A stretch of DNA of 64,000 nt from DASXRU01 sp033856235 (GTDB lineage: Bacteria; Acidobacteriota; Blastocatellia; Pyrinomonadales; Pyrinomonadaceae), in NCBI GenBank assembly GCA_033856235.1, contig JAWVFI010000085.1:1-64000 (forward strand), given 5' to 3'. Shown here in pieces: positions 32,504 through 40,006 of the stretch (positions within the stretch are counted from its first letter, which is position 1; each line of letters starts with the position of its first letter). The notes under the pieces are model-generated. The model was not told the origin of the DNA and made no database searches. It saw only the letters and a list, made by a program, of their open reading frames with translations. A program made the position numbers and the translations under genes.

Positions 32504-34080
32504 ATTTCAATCACCTCTCGGTCAGGCTCGATAGCGGCTGAAGACAAATTCGGCGCAGCAAACTGTTCCAACTCCGGCGTCCGCGCTACTGGCTGTTCCA
32601 CAGTTGCGCACGCTTCGATTGCATGGCGGATTACGGATGGTGGCACCTTACGATCCCGCTCAGTCCTTAGCATCTCATTCAAGGACGAAATAGCAGCGGG
32701 ATCCCGCACATCAGCCAGGGCTTCGACCGCAGCGCGTCTTACCTCCGGCGCTTCATCCTCGAGGGCTGCGATTAGGTGGGGAGTAGCTTCGGAATCTCTG
32801 ACCAAAGCCAGCTTGCGGGCCGCTGAGGCCCTTTCCGCCGGAGCTTCAGCCACGCGCAAATCCCTCGTCGCATCATCAAAGTAGCCACTGTTAATGAAGG
32901 CCTCGCGGGCACGGTCGCGCCGCTCGGGGTTGCGCCCTGCCAAGGCGGAAAGAAGTTCAGTTGCGATCACTTCTCGGGCGCCCGTATCCACGGTAGCGGT
33001 AGGTTTGTCATCGTATTTCCCTCCGGCCAGGATACTGCTCGCCTCAGCTTGCGCGCGCGCGACGTCAACATTCTCCAGCGGGGCGGCTGGTTCAACGCCG
33101 ATTTGGCTGTCAGGGATCGGAGCTGAGGGCTTTGCTGGGCGAATTTCGGAGAATTGCTCGTTCGTTGTCGTCGGGGGAGTAAGAGCAGGTTTGCCTGCCT
33201 CGTCCTGGCTTTTAAGTTTGCGTGGCAAACGAACGATCTCTTTGGACCGGCGGGCCTTGGATCGCCGCGAGAGCCATACTGCAATGAGCAGCAGGGCTAT
33301 CGTCAACCCGATGGCGATCGGCAACCAATTCAGTTTTGCCATTTCCGCGTAAAACTTTACGCGAGATCGCCAGTCGCCAGATCCAAGCCACGAATCACCG
33401 GGGGCCTGCGTGGTCGCGCTGTTTTGATTTGGTGAAGACGCGGATGGCGACGAGGAAGCTGTTGTCGAATTTCCAGCTGTCGTTGCGGGCGTGTTGGCGG
33501 AATTGTTTCCTGATGGGGATGGCGCTTTTGCGTTTCCCGGGACACTAGCGGGAAGACTAGCGACGTCATTCGTGCCAGTGGGACTGGCTAAGGTCGATGC
33601 CGAAGGCGCTGTTAAGGAACCCTGAGCGCCCCTTGGAGTGGTAAAGATTACCTCCAGATGGTTCCCCTTTTGATCGACGCGAGCAGTCGTTCCTGGCTGG
33701 AGGTGGAACGAAAGCACCGAGCTGCCTCCACTTTTTTGGACACTGACATCTTCGAAGCCACGCGCCCGCAAGCTCGCCGCCTGGGAAACGTCCGTTGCCG
33801 GTAACTTGACGTAAAACCGATCGCCCCGGCGATACGCTTCATACTCGTCCAATGTGGCTTCCGAGGAAACACTAACTCGGGAACCTTCCGGTGAGTCATT
33901 GGCGCGAACGCTTGCCGTATGCTTCTGAGGACCTGCGACTGGCTGCGCTTTGGAATTACGGTTACTTTGCGCACTAACGTCAGTTTCACCCGGGGAATTC
34001 CAGGGAATTAGCATGCTCAATAAAAACAGCATGCACAGTTTTCCAAGAGGGGGGTGTGAGCGGTTCATGTTTTTCATCAT
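32500..34080 (-). CDS. Membrane protein with AMIN-like domain, one TM helix and HEAT repeats
   Basis: 526 residues. A signal sequence (about 14-30) precedes an AMIN-like beta domain at about 66-148 (EAYRRGDRFYVKLPATDV). A Ser/Thr/Asn/Pro linker runs to about 240, then comes a TM helix (about 252-272) with a strongly basic cytosolic flank (RRSKARR). HEAT repeats end the protein (about 375-480), sharing ERASAAR-L with the middle HEAT block of the protein encoded upstream. AMIN domains position envelope proteins (amidases, secretins) in the periplasm. The layout suggests a link between an envelope contact and a cytosolic protein scaffold. No Shine-Dalgarno is evident before the two adjacent ATGs. 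The gap after the upstream gene is 64 bases. Confidence 0.83.
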   Translation of the reverse strand: MMKNMNRSHPPLGKLCMLFLLSMLIPWNSPGETDVSAQSNRNSKAQPVAGPQKHTASVRANDSPEGSRVSVSSEATLDEYEAYRRGDRFYVKLPATDVSQAASLRARGFEDVSVQKSGGSSVLSFHLQPGTTARVDQKGNHLEVIFTTPRGAQGSLTAPSASTLASPTGTNDVASLPASVPGNAKAPSPSGNNSANTPATTAGNSTTASSSPSASSPNQNSATTQAPGDSWLGSGDWRSRVKFYAEMAKLNWLPIAIGLTIALLLIAVWLSRRSKARRSKEIVRLPRKLKSQDEAGKPALTPPTTTNEQFSEIRPAKPSAPIPDSQIGVEPAAPLENVDVARAQAEASSILAGGKYDDKPTATVDTGAREVIATELLSALAGRNPERRDRAREAFINSGYFDDATRDLRVAEAPAERASAARKLALVRDSEATPHLIAALEDEAPEVRRAAVEALADVRDPAAISSLNEMLRTERDRKVPPSVIRHAIEACATVEQPVARTPELEQFAAPNLSSAAIEPDREVIEI

Positions 34081-34144
34081 CAGGGCAATTGAAGTGAAAA
34101 GAATCGAATTACGCGGGTATTATGCAACGCCCTTGGCTTGCTTG

Positions 34145-36490
34145 TCACTTGGCGGAATTCTCAGGTTGCGCCTGATCAATCTTGTATATCACTTCCAAAA
34201 TGGAGCCTCTCACGGCCTCGGGAATGTCATCCCGCCCAGCTAACTGTCGCAATCCCTGCACTGATGACGCATGAGCCGCCAGGCCCAATACGCGAACAGC
34301 ACACATCCGAACACCGTCGTCTTTGTGATTCTCAATGGCGTCGAAGATAGGTTGCGTTTCGTTTGCCTTTGCCAGCAAGGACACGAGCGAAAACGCTTCG
34401 TAGGCCTGCCGGCGATCATTACTGGCCAAACGATCGATAGCCTGCCCCACCATGCCGGCTTTGACACAGGCTTGGGCTACCTGTCCTAGCGTTTCATCGC
34501 TCGCGGTCTCAATCACTCGAACGTATGCGTCAGCGCGATCAAAACTCAAACCATTCAGGGAGCGGGCCGCGGCGGCGCGAACTTCTCTTGATTCGTCGGC
34601 CACGGCGATCAGGATCGGAGCAAATCCAGATTCATGATCGATCGACCCGAGACAAGATACAGCCGCTGCTCGCACAGCCGCTTCGGGATCGCTCACGGCT
34701 ATCGCTGCTAAAGCCTCGACTGACCGCTGCACAGGAAATTGAGCTAACTGCCGAACCGCAGTGGTACGCACCACGGGATCAGTATTCTCCAGAAGGGCGA
34801 GCGCTTCAATCAAAGCGCCATCTTCGACGAGGTCTGGTAGGTCATTCACAATCCCTGTCGCCTCAAGCATGGTGATTTCACCGGTGAACAAAGGGCTGTC
34901 CCCTGCCAGCAACGCCGGTTGCCCCGGCGTCACGTCAAAGAAATCAAAGCTTTCAACCGAACAGGCGCTGAGTGCGTTGCTTAAGAGGGTGTCGGGAATT
35001 GATGGGTGGCGTCGGGCAACATCAAGCAACGCGCCTATCGCCGACGGCAATTTCAATGTACCTAAGCTGGTAATGCACTGGTTGCGAACGATGGGCTCAT
35101 TGTCATAAAGCGCTTCCAGGAGGAACGGCAACGACGACGAAGCTCCAATCTCGCCGAGACTCCGGGCCGCGGATGCGCGTTCACAAACATCCTGGCCCAA
35201 CAGCAAGGTCGCACTTTGACGGGCCACGAATCCGTACTCTTCAAGTGCCTGTCGAGCTCTGCGCCGTCCATCTTCGTCGGCCTGCGGCGAATTGAGAGCT
35301 TTGATTAGCGCAACTTCCATTGCCCGTCGATCATCGGAAGCACGCGAAGCTAGCACATCCATTCGATGAGGCTGTCCGAGCACTAGCTTGCCAACTTCCT
35401 GATCCACTCGATAAGCACCAAACAGAGAAGAACTCGCATAGGTATGCGGATTAGGCGACTTAACATCGGGTGTCGCCCCTGATTTGACGAGACTTAATGA
35501 GGGTTCAGCCGGCGTCGGCACGCTCAGATTGCTATTGTCTTTGATGGATTCCCGCTCCACCGGAGAACCCTCGATCGACGAAACACCTTGCGGGAATTCC
35601 ACGTCGTCGGATTTGGCCGAGCTGCGGCGGCGAATAACGATTAGACCTACAATGCCAAGACATATGATTCCTATGACGCTTGGCCCGGAGAATAATAGCG
35701 ATCCTTCAGCGCTTTCGGCTGGTGGCTGGTCCCCTACCGGTACATCAGGGTTAGTCGTCGAAACGACAACACTCGACGGATCGCCCGCCGTCACATCATC
35801 CTGGGCAGGAACAATAGGGGCCGCTGTGGCAGCACCCGAAGCTGGTGCAGCGGTAGTTTGAGGATTGGTCGATTGCACAGTCGATGCACCGGCGGATGAG
35901 GAGTTGCCGGAAGCACCAGATTCGCTTGAGACACCTGAAGGATTGCCCGCTCCCGAGCTTGCGCCCGGTGAACTTGCGGAGTTGTCACGTTCGCGGTTTG
36001 TGTTGTTGTCGGTTTGATCGGTGGCGAGAGATTCCGTGGTGTCCAAACTGCCGTCCACTTGCAAGGTGAGGCGATCTGACTGAGGTTGAACGGTTACATT
36101 AGCGCCGGGTTTCACTTGTACCACGACTTCGAGTGAATGTCCGACTTGCCTCACCTTCACACCTTTCGATCCCTTCACTTCCCCCTGTCCGTTATACGGA
36201 AACGAAACGTGATAGCCCTCGCTGTCCTGCCATGTTTGCACCCGGCTAAGCGATGTATCTGCGGCGATTGTTACGGCCGCTCCACTCGACGTGCTTCGCG
36301 AGGAAACCGAAGCAACCGTCGCCGGCCCCTCTTTGGGACGTTGCGCACGCGAGGCGATATCAGGCATGAGCCCAATGATTGCCGCCAGCGCCCCAACTAC
36401 GAGAAACAGTCTGGCCGATTTCACAAACCCCGATTTTGTATCTTTTGGCGGTTTACTTCCCGCAATTATGTTTTGTAGTAGGGCTCTCAT
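34145..36490 (-). CDS. Large membrane protein with AMIN-like domain, one TM helix and two HEAT blocks
   Basis: 781 residues from the ATG at 36490 (a TTG at 36502 is possible). A hydrophobic N-terminal segment (about 26-46) precedes an AMIN-like domain (about 62-148). A Ser/Ala/Thr/Gly-rich linker follows to about 265, then a TM helix (about 270-287) with an RRRSS basic stop. The cytosolic part has HEAT block A (about 390-512) and HEAT block B (about 560-775). Block A is homologous to the HEAT part of the next gene's product and block B to that of the third gene's product, so this gene looks like the fused ancestral form. No enzymatic motif is visible. The upstream neighbour is a response regulator, 114 bases away on the same strand. 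Function is unknown. HEAT arrays usually bind proteins. Confidence 0.83.
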   Translation of the reverse strand: MRALLQNIIAGSKPPKDTKSGFVKSARLFLVVGALAAIIGLMPDIASRAQRPKEGPATVASVSSRSTSSGAAVTIAADTSLSRVQTWQDSEGYHVSFPYNGQGEVKGSKGVKVRQVGHSLEVVVQVKPGANVTVQPQSDRLTLQVDGSLDTTESLATDQTDNNTNRERDNSASSPGASSGAGNPSGVSSESGASGNSSSAGASTVQSTNPQTTAAPASGAATAAPIVPAQDDVTAGDPSSVVVSTTNPDVPVGDQPPAESAEGSLLFSGPSVIGIICLGIVGLIVIRRRSSAKSDDVEFPQGVSSIEGSPVERESIKDNSNLSVPTPAEPSLSLVKSGATPDVKSPNPHTYASSSLFGAYRVDQEVGKLVLGQPHRMDVLASRASDDRRAMEVALIKALNSPQADEDGRRRARQALEEYGFVARQSATLLLGQDVCERASAARSLGEIGASSSLPFLLEALYDNEPIVRNQCITSLGTLKLPSAIGALLDVARRHPSIPDTLLSNALSACSVESFDFFDVTPGQPALLAGDSPLFTGEITMLEATGIVNDLPDLVEDGALIEALALLENTDPVVRTTAVRQLAQFPVQRSVEALAAIAVSDPEAAVRAAAVSCLGSIDHESGFAPILIAVADESREVRAAAARSLNGLSFDRADAYVRVIETASDETLGQVAQACVKAGMVGQAIDRLASNDRRQAYEAFSLVSLLAKANETQPIFDAIENHKDDGVRMCAVRVLGLAAHASSVQGLRQLAGRDDIPEAVRGSILEVIYKIDQAQPENSAK

Positions 36491-36604
36491 TGTATAAACC
36501 AAGAAGGAGGGACCTTGTTCCGTGGCGGTAGTGGTACTGATCTGCTAGCAGCGCTAAAAGATAGTCAACATCTGCCGGCTGGGGGAGCGCAGTGACGGAG
36601 TTGA

Positions 36605-37294
36605 TTAATGCTCGTCGCTGAACTTATAGCCAATGCCCCAAACGGTGAGAACCATTTGCGGGTTGTCGGGGTTATCCTCGACTTTGGCGCGGAGGCGGTT
36701 GATGTGTGAATCGATCGTACGGTCATACCCTTCGTAGGAGTAGTCCCAAATCTTCTGCAGGAGGTACTTGCGGGGAAAGACCCGGCCGGGGTTGGAAGCG
36801 AACAAACGAAGCAAGTCAAATTCCTTGGGTGTTAATTCCACTTGACGATCGCCAATGGTTACTTCGCGCCGGGCAGGATCGATGCGAAGCTTGCCCCGCA
36901 GAATTGGCGCCTCTTTCTCAACATCTTCGGTAACGGCTGTTCGCGAACGGCGCAGAACTGACTTAATTCGCGCCTCGAGTTCTCGCAGGCTGAAAGGTTT
37001 GGTGATGTAGTCGTCGGCGCCCATTTCGAGGCCCAGGATCCTATCAACCACATCGTCCTTTGCGGTCAGCATGAGAATAGGTAACTGCGGACTTTTCTGT
37101 CTAAGTTCTTTGCAAACAGCCAACCCATCCATTTTTGGTAGCATTAAGTCCAAAACCACCACATCCGGGCGATTGTTTAGCGCCGACTGAATCCCTGCCG
37201 CCCCATCTTGAGCTGTGCTTACCTGGTAGCCAGCCCGGGAGAAATACTCGCTGACGGCGGCACAAATATTATCGTCGTCTTCGATGACGAGCAT
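36605..37294 (-). CDS. OmpR/PhoB-family response regulator (orphan)
   Basis: 229 residues from the ATG at 37294, chosen because AGAGG lies eight bases upstream and the length fits the family. A longer frame to 37393 would add 33 low-complexity residues without a start signal. Receiver domain about 1-115: acidic pocket Glu5-Asp6-Asp7, phospho-acceptor Asp49 in VVLDLMLPKMDG, Thr77 and Lys99 in TKPFS. Winged-helix DNA-binding domain about 130-226 (LTPKEFDLLRLFASNPGRVF, RTIDSHINRLRAKVE). No histidine kinase is adjacent. Its position just upstream of the three HEAT genes makes it a candidate regulator of that operon. Confidence 0.95.
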   Translation of the reverse strand: MLVIEDDDNICAAVSEYFSRAGYQVSTAQDGAAGIQSALNNRPDVVVLDLMLPKMDGLAVCKELRQKSPQLPILMLTAKDDVVDRILGLEMGADDYITKPFSLRELEARIKSVLRRSRTAVTEDVEKEAPILRGKLRIDPARREVTIGDRQVELTPKEFDLLRLFASNPGRVFPRKYLLQKIWDYSYEGYDRTIDSHINRLRAKVEDNPDNPQMVLTVWGIGYKFSDEH

Positions 37295-37687
37295 ACTTGT
37301 TGCCTCTGTGGTTGAAACCGCTGCCGTTGCAGCGGTATTTCCGTCATTTGTGCCAAACGTATCGTGGTTCGCTTTATTCGTGATGGTCATCACCAGGCTG
37401 TGTCCACGAAGGGAGTGCAGGGGCTTTTGGGGGTTGCGCCCGTGGTGGGGGCGCTTCGCGGAGTTGAATATAGCAGGTAAAGACTTGCAAACTCAAGCAT
37501 TAAGTTAACTAATTGACACAAAGTGCCTTTTCCCCATTTGCCCGCCTGTTCGCAGGCTTCTCCGCGTAGATCTCATGCCTAATCTTTAAAACCGGGGGCC
37601 CTCCCCCTCCGTATTCACTTCCGCTGCGCCACTGGGTAATATGAACAATCTCGCTAGTCGGAAACTTGCTCACAAGGAGGACTCTTA
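37295..37687. other. Divergent intergenic region between response regulator and DinB-family gene
   Basis: About 390 bases without a convincing gene. It should hold the promoters of both flanking genes. On the plus strand a TTGACA lies at 37514 without a clear -10 partner. A stable-looking hairpin GCCTG-ttcg-CAGGC (37544-37557) has the UUCG-type tetraloop. A GGAGG site just upstream of 37688 serves the DinB-family gene. Confidence 0.4.
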
Positions 37688-38161
37688 ATGACTGCTGCTG
37701 AAAGGAACGAATTGATCGCCAGATACAATGATGGTTATGGCGAGGTGTTGAAAGCACTCGAGGATTTTCCCGAAGACGCGCTGGCGCTAAACGTGATCCC
37801 TGGGAAGTGGAGCGCGAGAGAGATCGTCCACCATCTCGCTGACAGTGAAACCGTAAGCGCAATTCGCCTGAAACGACTCCTCGTGGAGGACAATCCTGTG
37901 ATTCAGGGTTATGACCAGGATGCCTACGCGCTAAAACTGAAGTACAACTCCCGCGAAATCGGCCCGGCGCTCGAAGCTTTTCGTAGCGCACGCGATAACA
38001 CAGCGCAAGTGATGGCTCTAATGTCGGAAGACGATTGGCACCGGCCAGGGACTCATTCTGAAAGCGGGACTTACTCGGTTGAAGACTGGCTGAGGATTTA
38101 TGCAGCGCACCCTCATAACCACGCAGCGCAGATTCGTCGCTTGCGCGAATCTCTGGATTAG
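37688..38161 (+). CDS. DinB-family metal-dependent hydrolase-fold protein
   Basis: A 157-residue four-helix protein of the DinB/YfiT superfamily. The metal-binding pattern is a His pair in the second helix (EIVHHLADSE, His48/49) and HPHNH near the C-terminus (His141, His145). The start has a strong AAGGAGG site seven bases upstream. In this superfamily some members are thiol transferases (bacillithiol or mycothiol), others are DNA-damage-induced proteins of unknown role. Nothing here tells which. It is followed by purC after about 100 bases containing an inverted repeat. Confidence 0.9.
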   Translation: MTAAERNELIARYNDGYGEVLKALEDFPEDALALNVIPGKWSAREIVHHLADSETVSAIRLKRLLVEDNPVIQGYDQDAYALKLKYNSREIGPALEAFRSARDNTAQVMALMSEDDWHRPGTHSESGTYSVEDWLRIYAAHPHNHAAQIRRLRESLD

Positions 38162-38184
38162 CAGTGCGCGTTTCTGTTTTATCT

Positions 38185-38225
38185 CGTCATGAATCTTGAC
38201 AAAATCATGACGTGACGAGCACAAT
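38185..38225 (+). promoter_or_regulatory. Possible purC promoter with overlapping inverted repeat
   Basis: A perfect 8-bp inverted repeat (cgtcatga at 38185-38192, tcatgacg at 38205-38212) encloses a TTGACA hexamer (38196-38201). CACAAT at 38220-38225 would be an 18-base-spaced -10 box. The -10 is weak. The repeat could be an operator covering the -35 box. Confidence 0.4.
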
Positions 38226-38263
38226 CCGGCTCGCCCTTACAAGCCAAACAAGAAATCAAAACC

Positions 38264-39163
38264 ATGCCAACTGCTGCGCCAGTAATTTCCACCACCCTGA
38301 ACAGTCTTTTGCTTCTACGAAGAGGTAAGGTCCGGGATGTGTATGAGATCAGCGACGATCAATTGTTGATCGTGGCAACTGATCGCATTTCGGCCTTTGA
38401 CTGTGTGCTACCGACACCAATAGCTCGAAAAGGCGAGGTCCTTACAGCCTTGTCCCGTTTTTGGTTTAGTAAGCTGGCGCACGTAGTTCCGAATCACCTG
38501 ATCACAACGAATTTGGCAGAAATGCCGACGGCAATTCGTGAGCAAGCTGCGGATCTGAAAGACCAATCCATGTTGGTTCGGCGCACAAATGTTTTTCCGG
38601 TTGAATGCGTCGTTCGCGGATACCTCGTAGGCTCCGGATGGAAGGATTACCTGCGCACCGGCGAAGTCTGTGGCCATCGCCTACCGGTTGGTTTGAAGGA
38701 ATCGAACGAATTGGCTGAGCCCATATTTACCCCGGCTACGAAAGCTGAAACGGGGCATGACGAGAACATCAGTGAAAAGCAAATGGCTCAGTTGATCGGC
38801 GACGAAGTTACAACAAAACTACGACAGATTTCATTGCGCCTTTACAACGAAGCCCGTGAGTACGCCCGTACAAGAGGGATAATTATTGCGGATACGAAGT
38901 TCGAATTCGGAACCGATCGAGAGGGTAACATCCTTTTGATCGACGAAGCTCTAACGCCTGACTCTTCTCGTTTCTGGCCGGCGGCGACCTACGAGCCAGG
39001 ACGACCCCAACCCTCATTCGATAAACAATTCGTACGCGATTATCTCGATCAACTTCAATGGGATAAACAACCTCCAGCTCCTCAATTACCTCCGGAAATC
39101 GCTAGCGCGACCACAGAACGCTACCTCGAAGCCTACAAGCTCCTCGTCGGAGCAGAGCTCTAG
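38264..39163 (+). CDS. purC: Phosphoribosylaminoimidazole-succinocarboxamide (SAICAR) synthase
   Basis: A 299-residue ATP-dependent ligase that joins CAIR and aspartate in de novo purine synthesis. Family marks: GKVRDVYEISDDQLLIVATDRISAFD near the start (shown by RGKVRDVYEI and TDRISAFD), the VVRGYLVGSGWKDY segment, PATKAETGHDENIS, and IIADTKFEFG followed by LIDEALTPDSSRFWP. The length fits the longer eukaryote-like/actinobacterial PurC type. It stands alone, not in a pur operon. The next gene starts 17 bases later. Confidence 0.97.
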   Translation: MPTAAPVISTTLNSLLLLRRGKVRDVYEISDDQLLIVATDRISAFDCVLPTPIARKGEVLTALSRFWFSKLAHVVPNHLITTNLAEMPTAIREQAADLKDQSMLVRRTNVFPVECVVRGYLVGSGWKDYLRTGEVCGHRLPVGLKESNELAEPIFTPATKAETGHDENISEKQMAQLIGDEVTTKLRQISLRLYNEAREYARTRGIIIADTKFEFGTDREGNILLIDEALTPDSSRFWPAATYEPGRPQPSFDKQFVRDYLDQLQWDKQPPAPQLPPEIASATTERYLEAYKLLVGAEL

Positions 39164-39180
39164 TCCAAAAGGAGCGTTTC

Positions 39181-39438
39181 ATGGAGGGCCGAATGCCGCT
39201 TCGAAGCCGTCTCGAAAGCCTGGTGGATGAAATGTTGGACGGTCGGATTCTACTGGACGAGGCTCTCTCGGAATTCGAACGGCTCTATATCCAAAAGGCG
39301 CTCTCGCGCCAACAAAAACACCTTTCTCGTACAGCCCATATGCTGGGAATCCATCGTAATACTCTGGCCAAACGAGTCGCCTCCTATCACCGGCCAGCCC
39401 GCAGTCTGCTGCAGACCTCGAAACGCGTTTCTCGCTAA
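39181..39438 (+). CDS. Fis-type helix-turn-helix regulator
   Basis: An 85-residue protein. Its C-terminal half matches the Fis/NtrC-type DNA-binding HTH: FERLYIQKALSRQQKHLSRT followed by AHMLGIHRNTLAKRV (residues about 30-65). There is no receiver or AAA domain. The N-terminal ~25 residues form a short helix that may dimerise. It lies 17 bases after purC, so it is probably in the same transcript, and upstream of the groES promoter. Targets are unknown. A nucleoid-associated or local regulator role is possible. Confidence 0.85.
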   Translation: MEGRMPLRSRLESLVDEMLDGRILLDEALSEFERLYIQKALSRQQKHLSRTAHMLGIHRNTLAKRVASYHRPARSLLQTSKRVSR

Positions 39439-39469
39439 TAAACATCGGCAAAAGAGACCCCCCTGTAAG

Positions 39470-39498
39470 TTGACAAGGGAACCTCTGAGCGATAATAT
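39470..39498 (+). promoter_or_regulatory. Sigma-70 promoter of groES-groEL
   Basis: TTGACA (39470-39475) and TAATAT (39493-39498) are spaced by exactly 17 bases, a near-consensus housekeeping promoter. It overlaps the gap before the CIRCE element, so HrcA binding would block it. Confidence 0.93.
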
Positions 39499-39500
39499 CC

Positions 39501-39527
39501 TTAGCACTCGCTTTAAGAGAGTGCCAG
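39501..39527 (+). promoter_or_regulatory. CIRCE operator for HrcA
   Basis: TTAGCACTC (39501-39509), nine bases, then GAGTGCCAG (39519-39527). The consensus is TTAGCACTC-N9-GAGTGCTAA, so the left arm is perfect and the right arm differs at two of its last three bases. It sits two bases after the -10 box and predicts heat-shock repression by HrcA. hrcA is not in the window. Confidence 0.93.
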
Positions 39528-39603
39528 ACCCTCGCGGGTCAATCTATGTTTAATTCTCAAAGTTATTTTTAGACGGCTAGACCGAAAGGAGCAGGACGTA
39601 CAT

Positions 39604-39939
39604 ATGGCAACCAACATTACGCCTCTTCATGATCGCGTTATCTTGCGACGGATTGAAGAGGGAGAACAGGTTCGCGGGGGAATCATTATTCCCGATACCG
39701 CAAAGGAAAAACCGCAGGAGGGCGAGGTAGTCGCCGCCGGCGAAGGCAAATACAAAGAGGACGGCACTCGCCAGGCGCTGGATGTGAAAAAAGGTGATCG
39801 AGTCCTTTTCGGCAAGTACAGCGGGTCAGAGATCAAGCTGGACGGTGAAGAGCTTCTGATAATGCGTGAGGACGAGATTCTGGGAATCATCGAGCGCGCC
39901 GGAGCAGCCACCGGGGGCAGCAAAAAGGGTGGCAAATAA
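39604..39939 (+). CDS. groES: Co-chaperonin GroES (Hsp10)
   Basis: A 111-residue heptameric lid of the GroEL chamber. Family marks: ITPLHDRVILRRIEEGEQVRGG at the start (mobile loop included), IIIPDTAKEKPQEGEVVAAG, KKGDRVLFGKYSGSEIKLDG and ILGIIE at the end. It is about 14 residues longer than the usual ~97, with a Gly/Ser/Lys tail (AATGGSKKGGK). The ATG has AAAGGAG about 11 bases upstream. It is driven by the HrcA-controlled promoter above and followed by groEL after 67 bases. Confidence 0.98.
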   Translation: MATNITPLHDRVILRRIEEGEQVRGGIIIPDTAKEKPQEGEVVAAGEGKYKEDGTRQALDVKKGDRVLFGKYSGSEIKLDGEELLIMREDEILGIIERAGAATGGSKKGGK

Positions 39940-40006
39940 GCCGCCAGCCGAAAGCGTCGCTTTTGGATTTTAACAAACACAATTCTGAGTAGGAGAAGAA
40001 AGAGAA

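Noticed and set aside
34954..35000. Possible break between HEAT blocks A and B in the 781-aa protein
   Set aside because: The frame is continuous through the region and both flanks read as normal protein, so there is no frameshift.
37509..37991. Minus-strand 160-residue frame across the DinB-family gene
   Set aside because: The plus-strand DinB-family product has a strong ribosome binding site and the metal-binding histidines. The antisense translation is Arg/Ser-rich noise.
39179..39451. Minus-strand frame opposite the Fis-type gene
   Set aside because: The plus-strand product has a clear HTH and follows purC by 17 bases. The antisense frame has no recognisable features.
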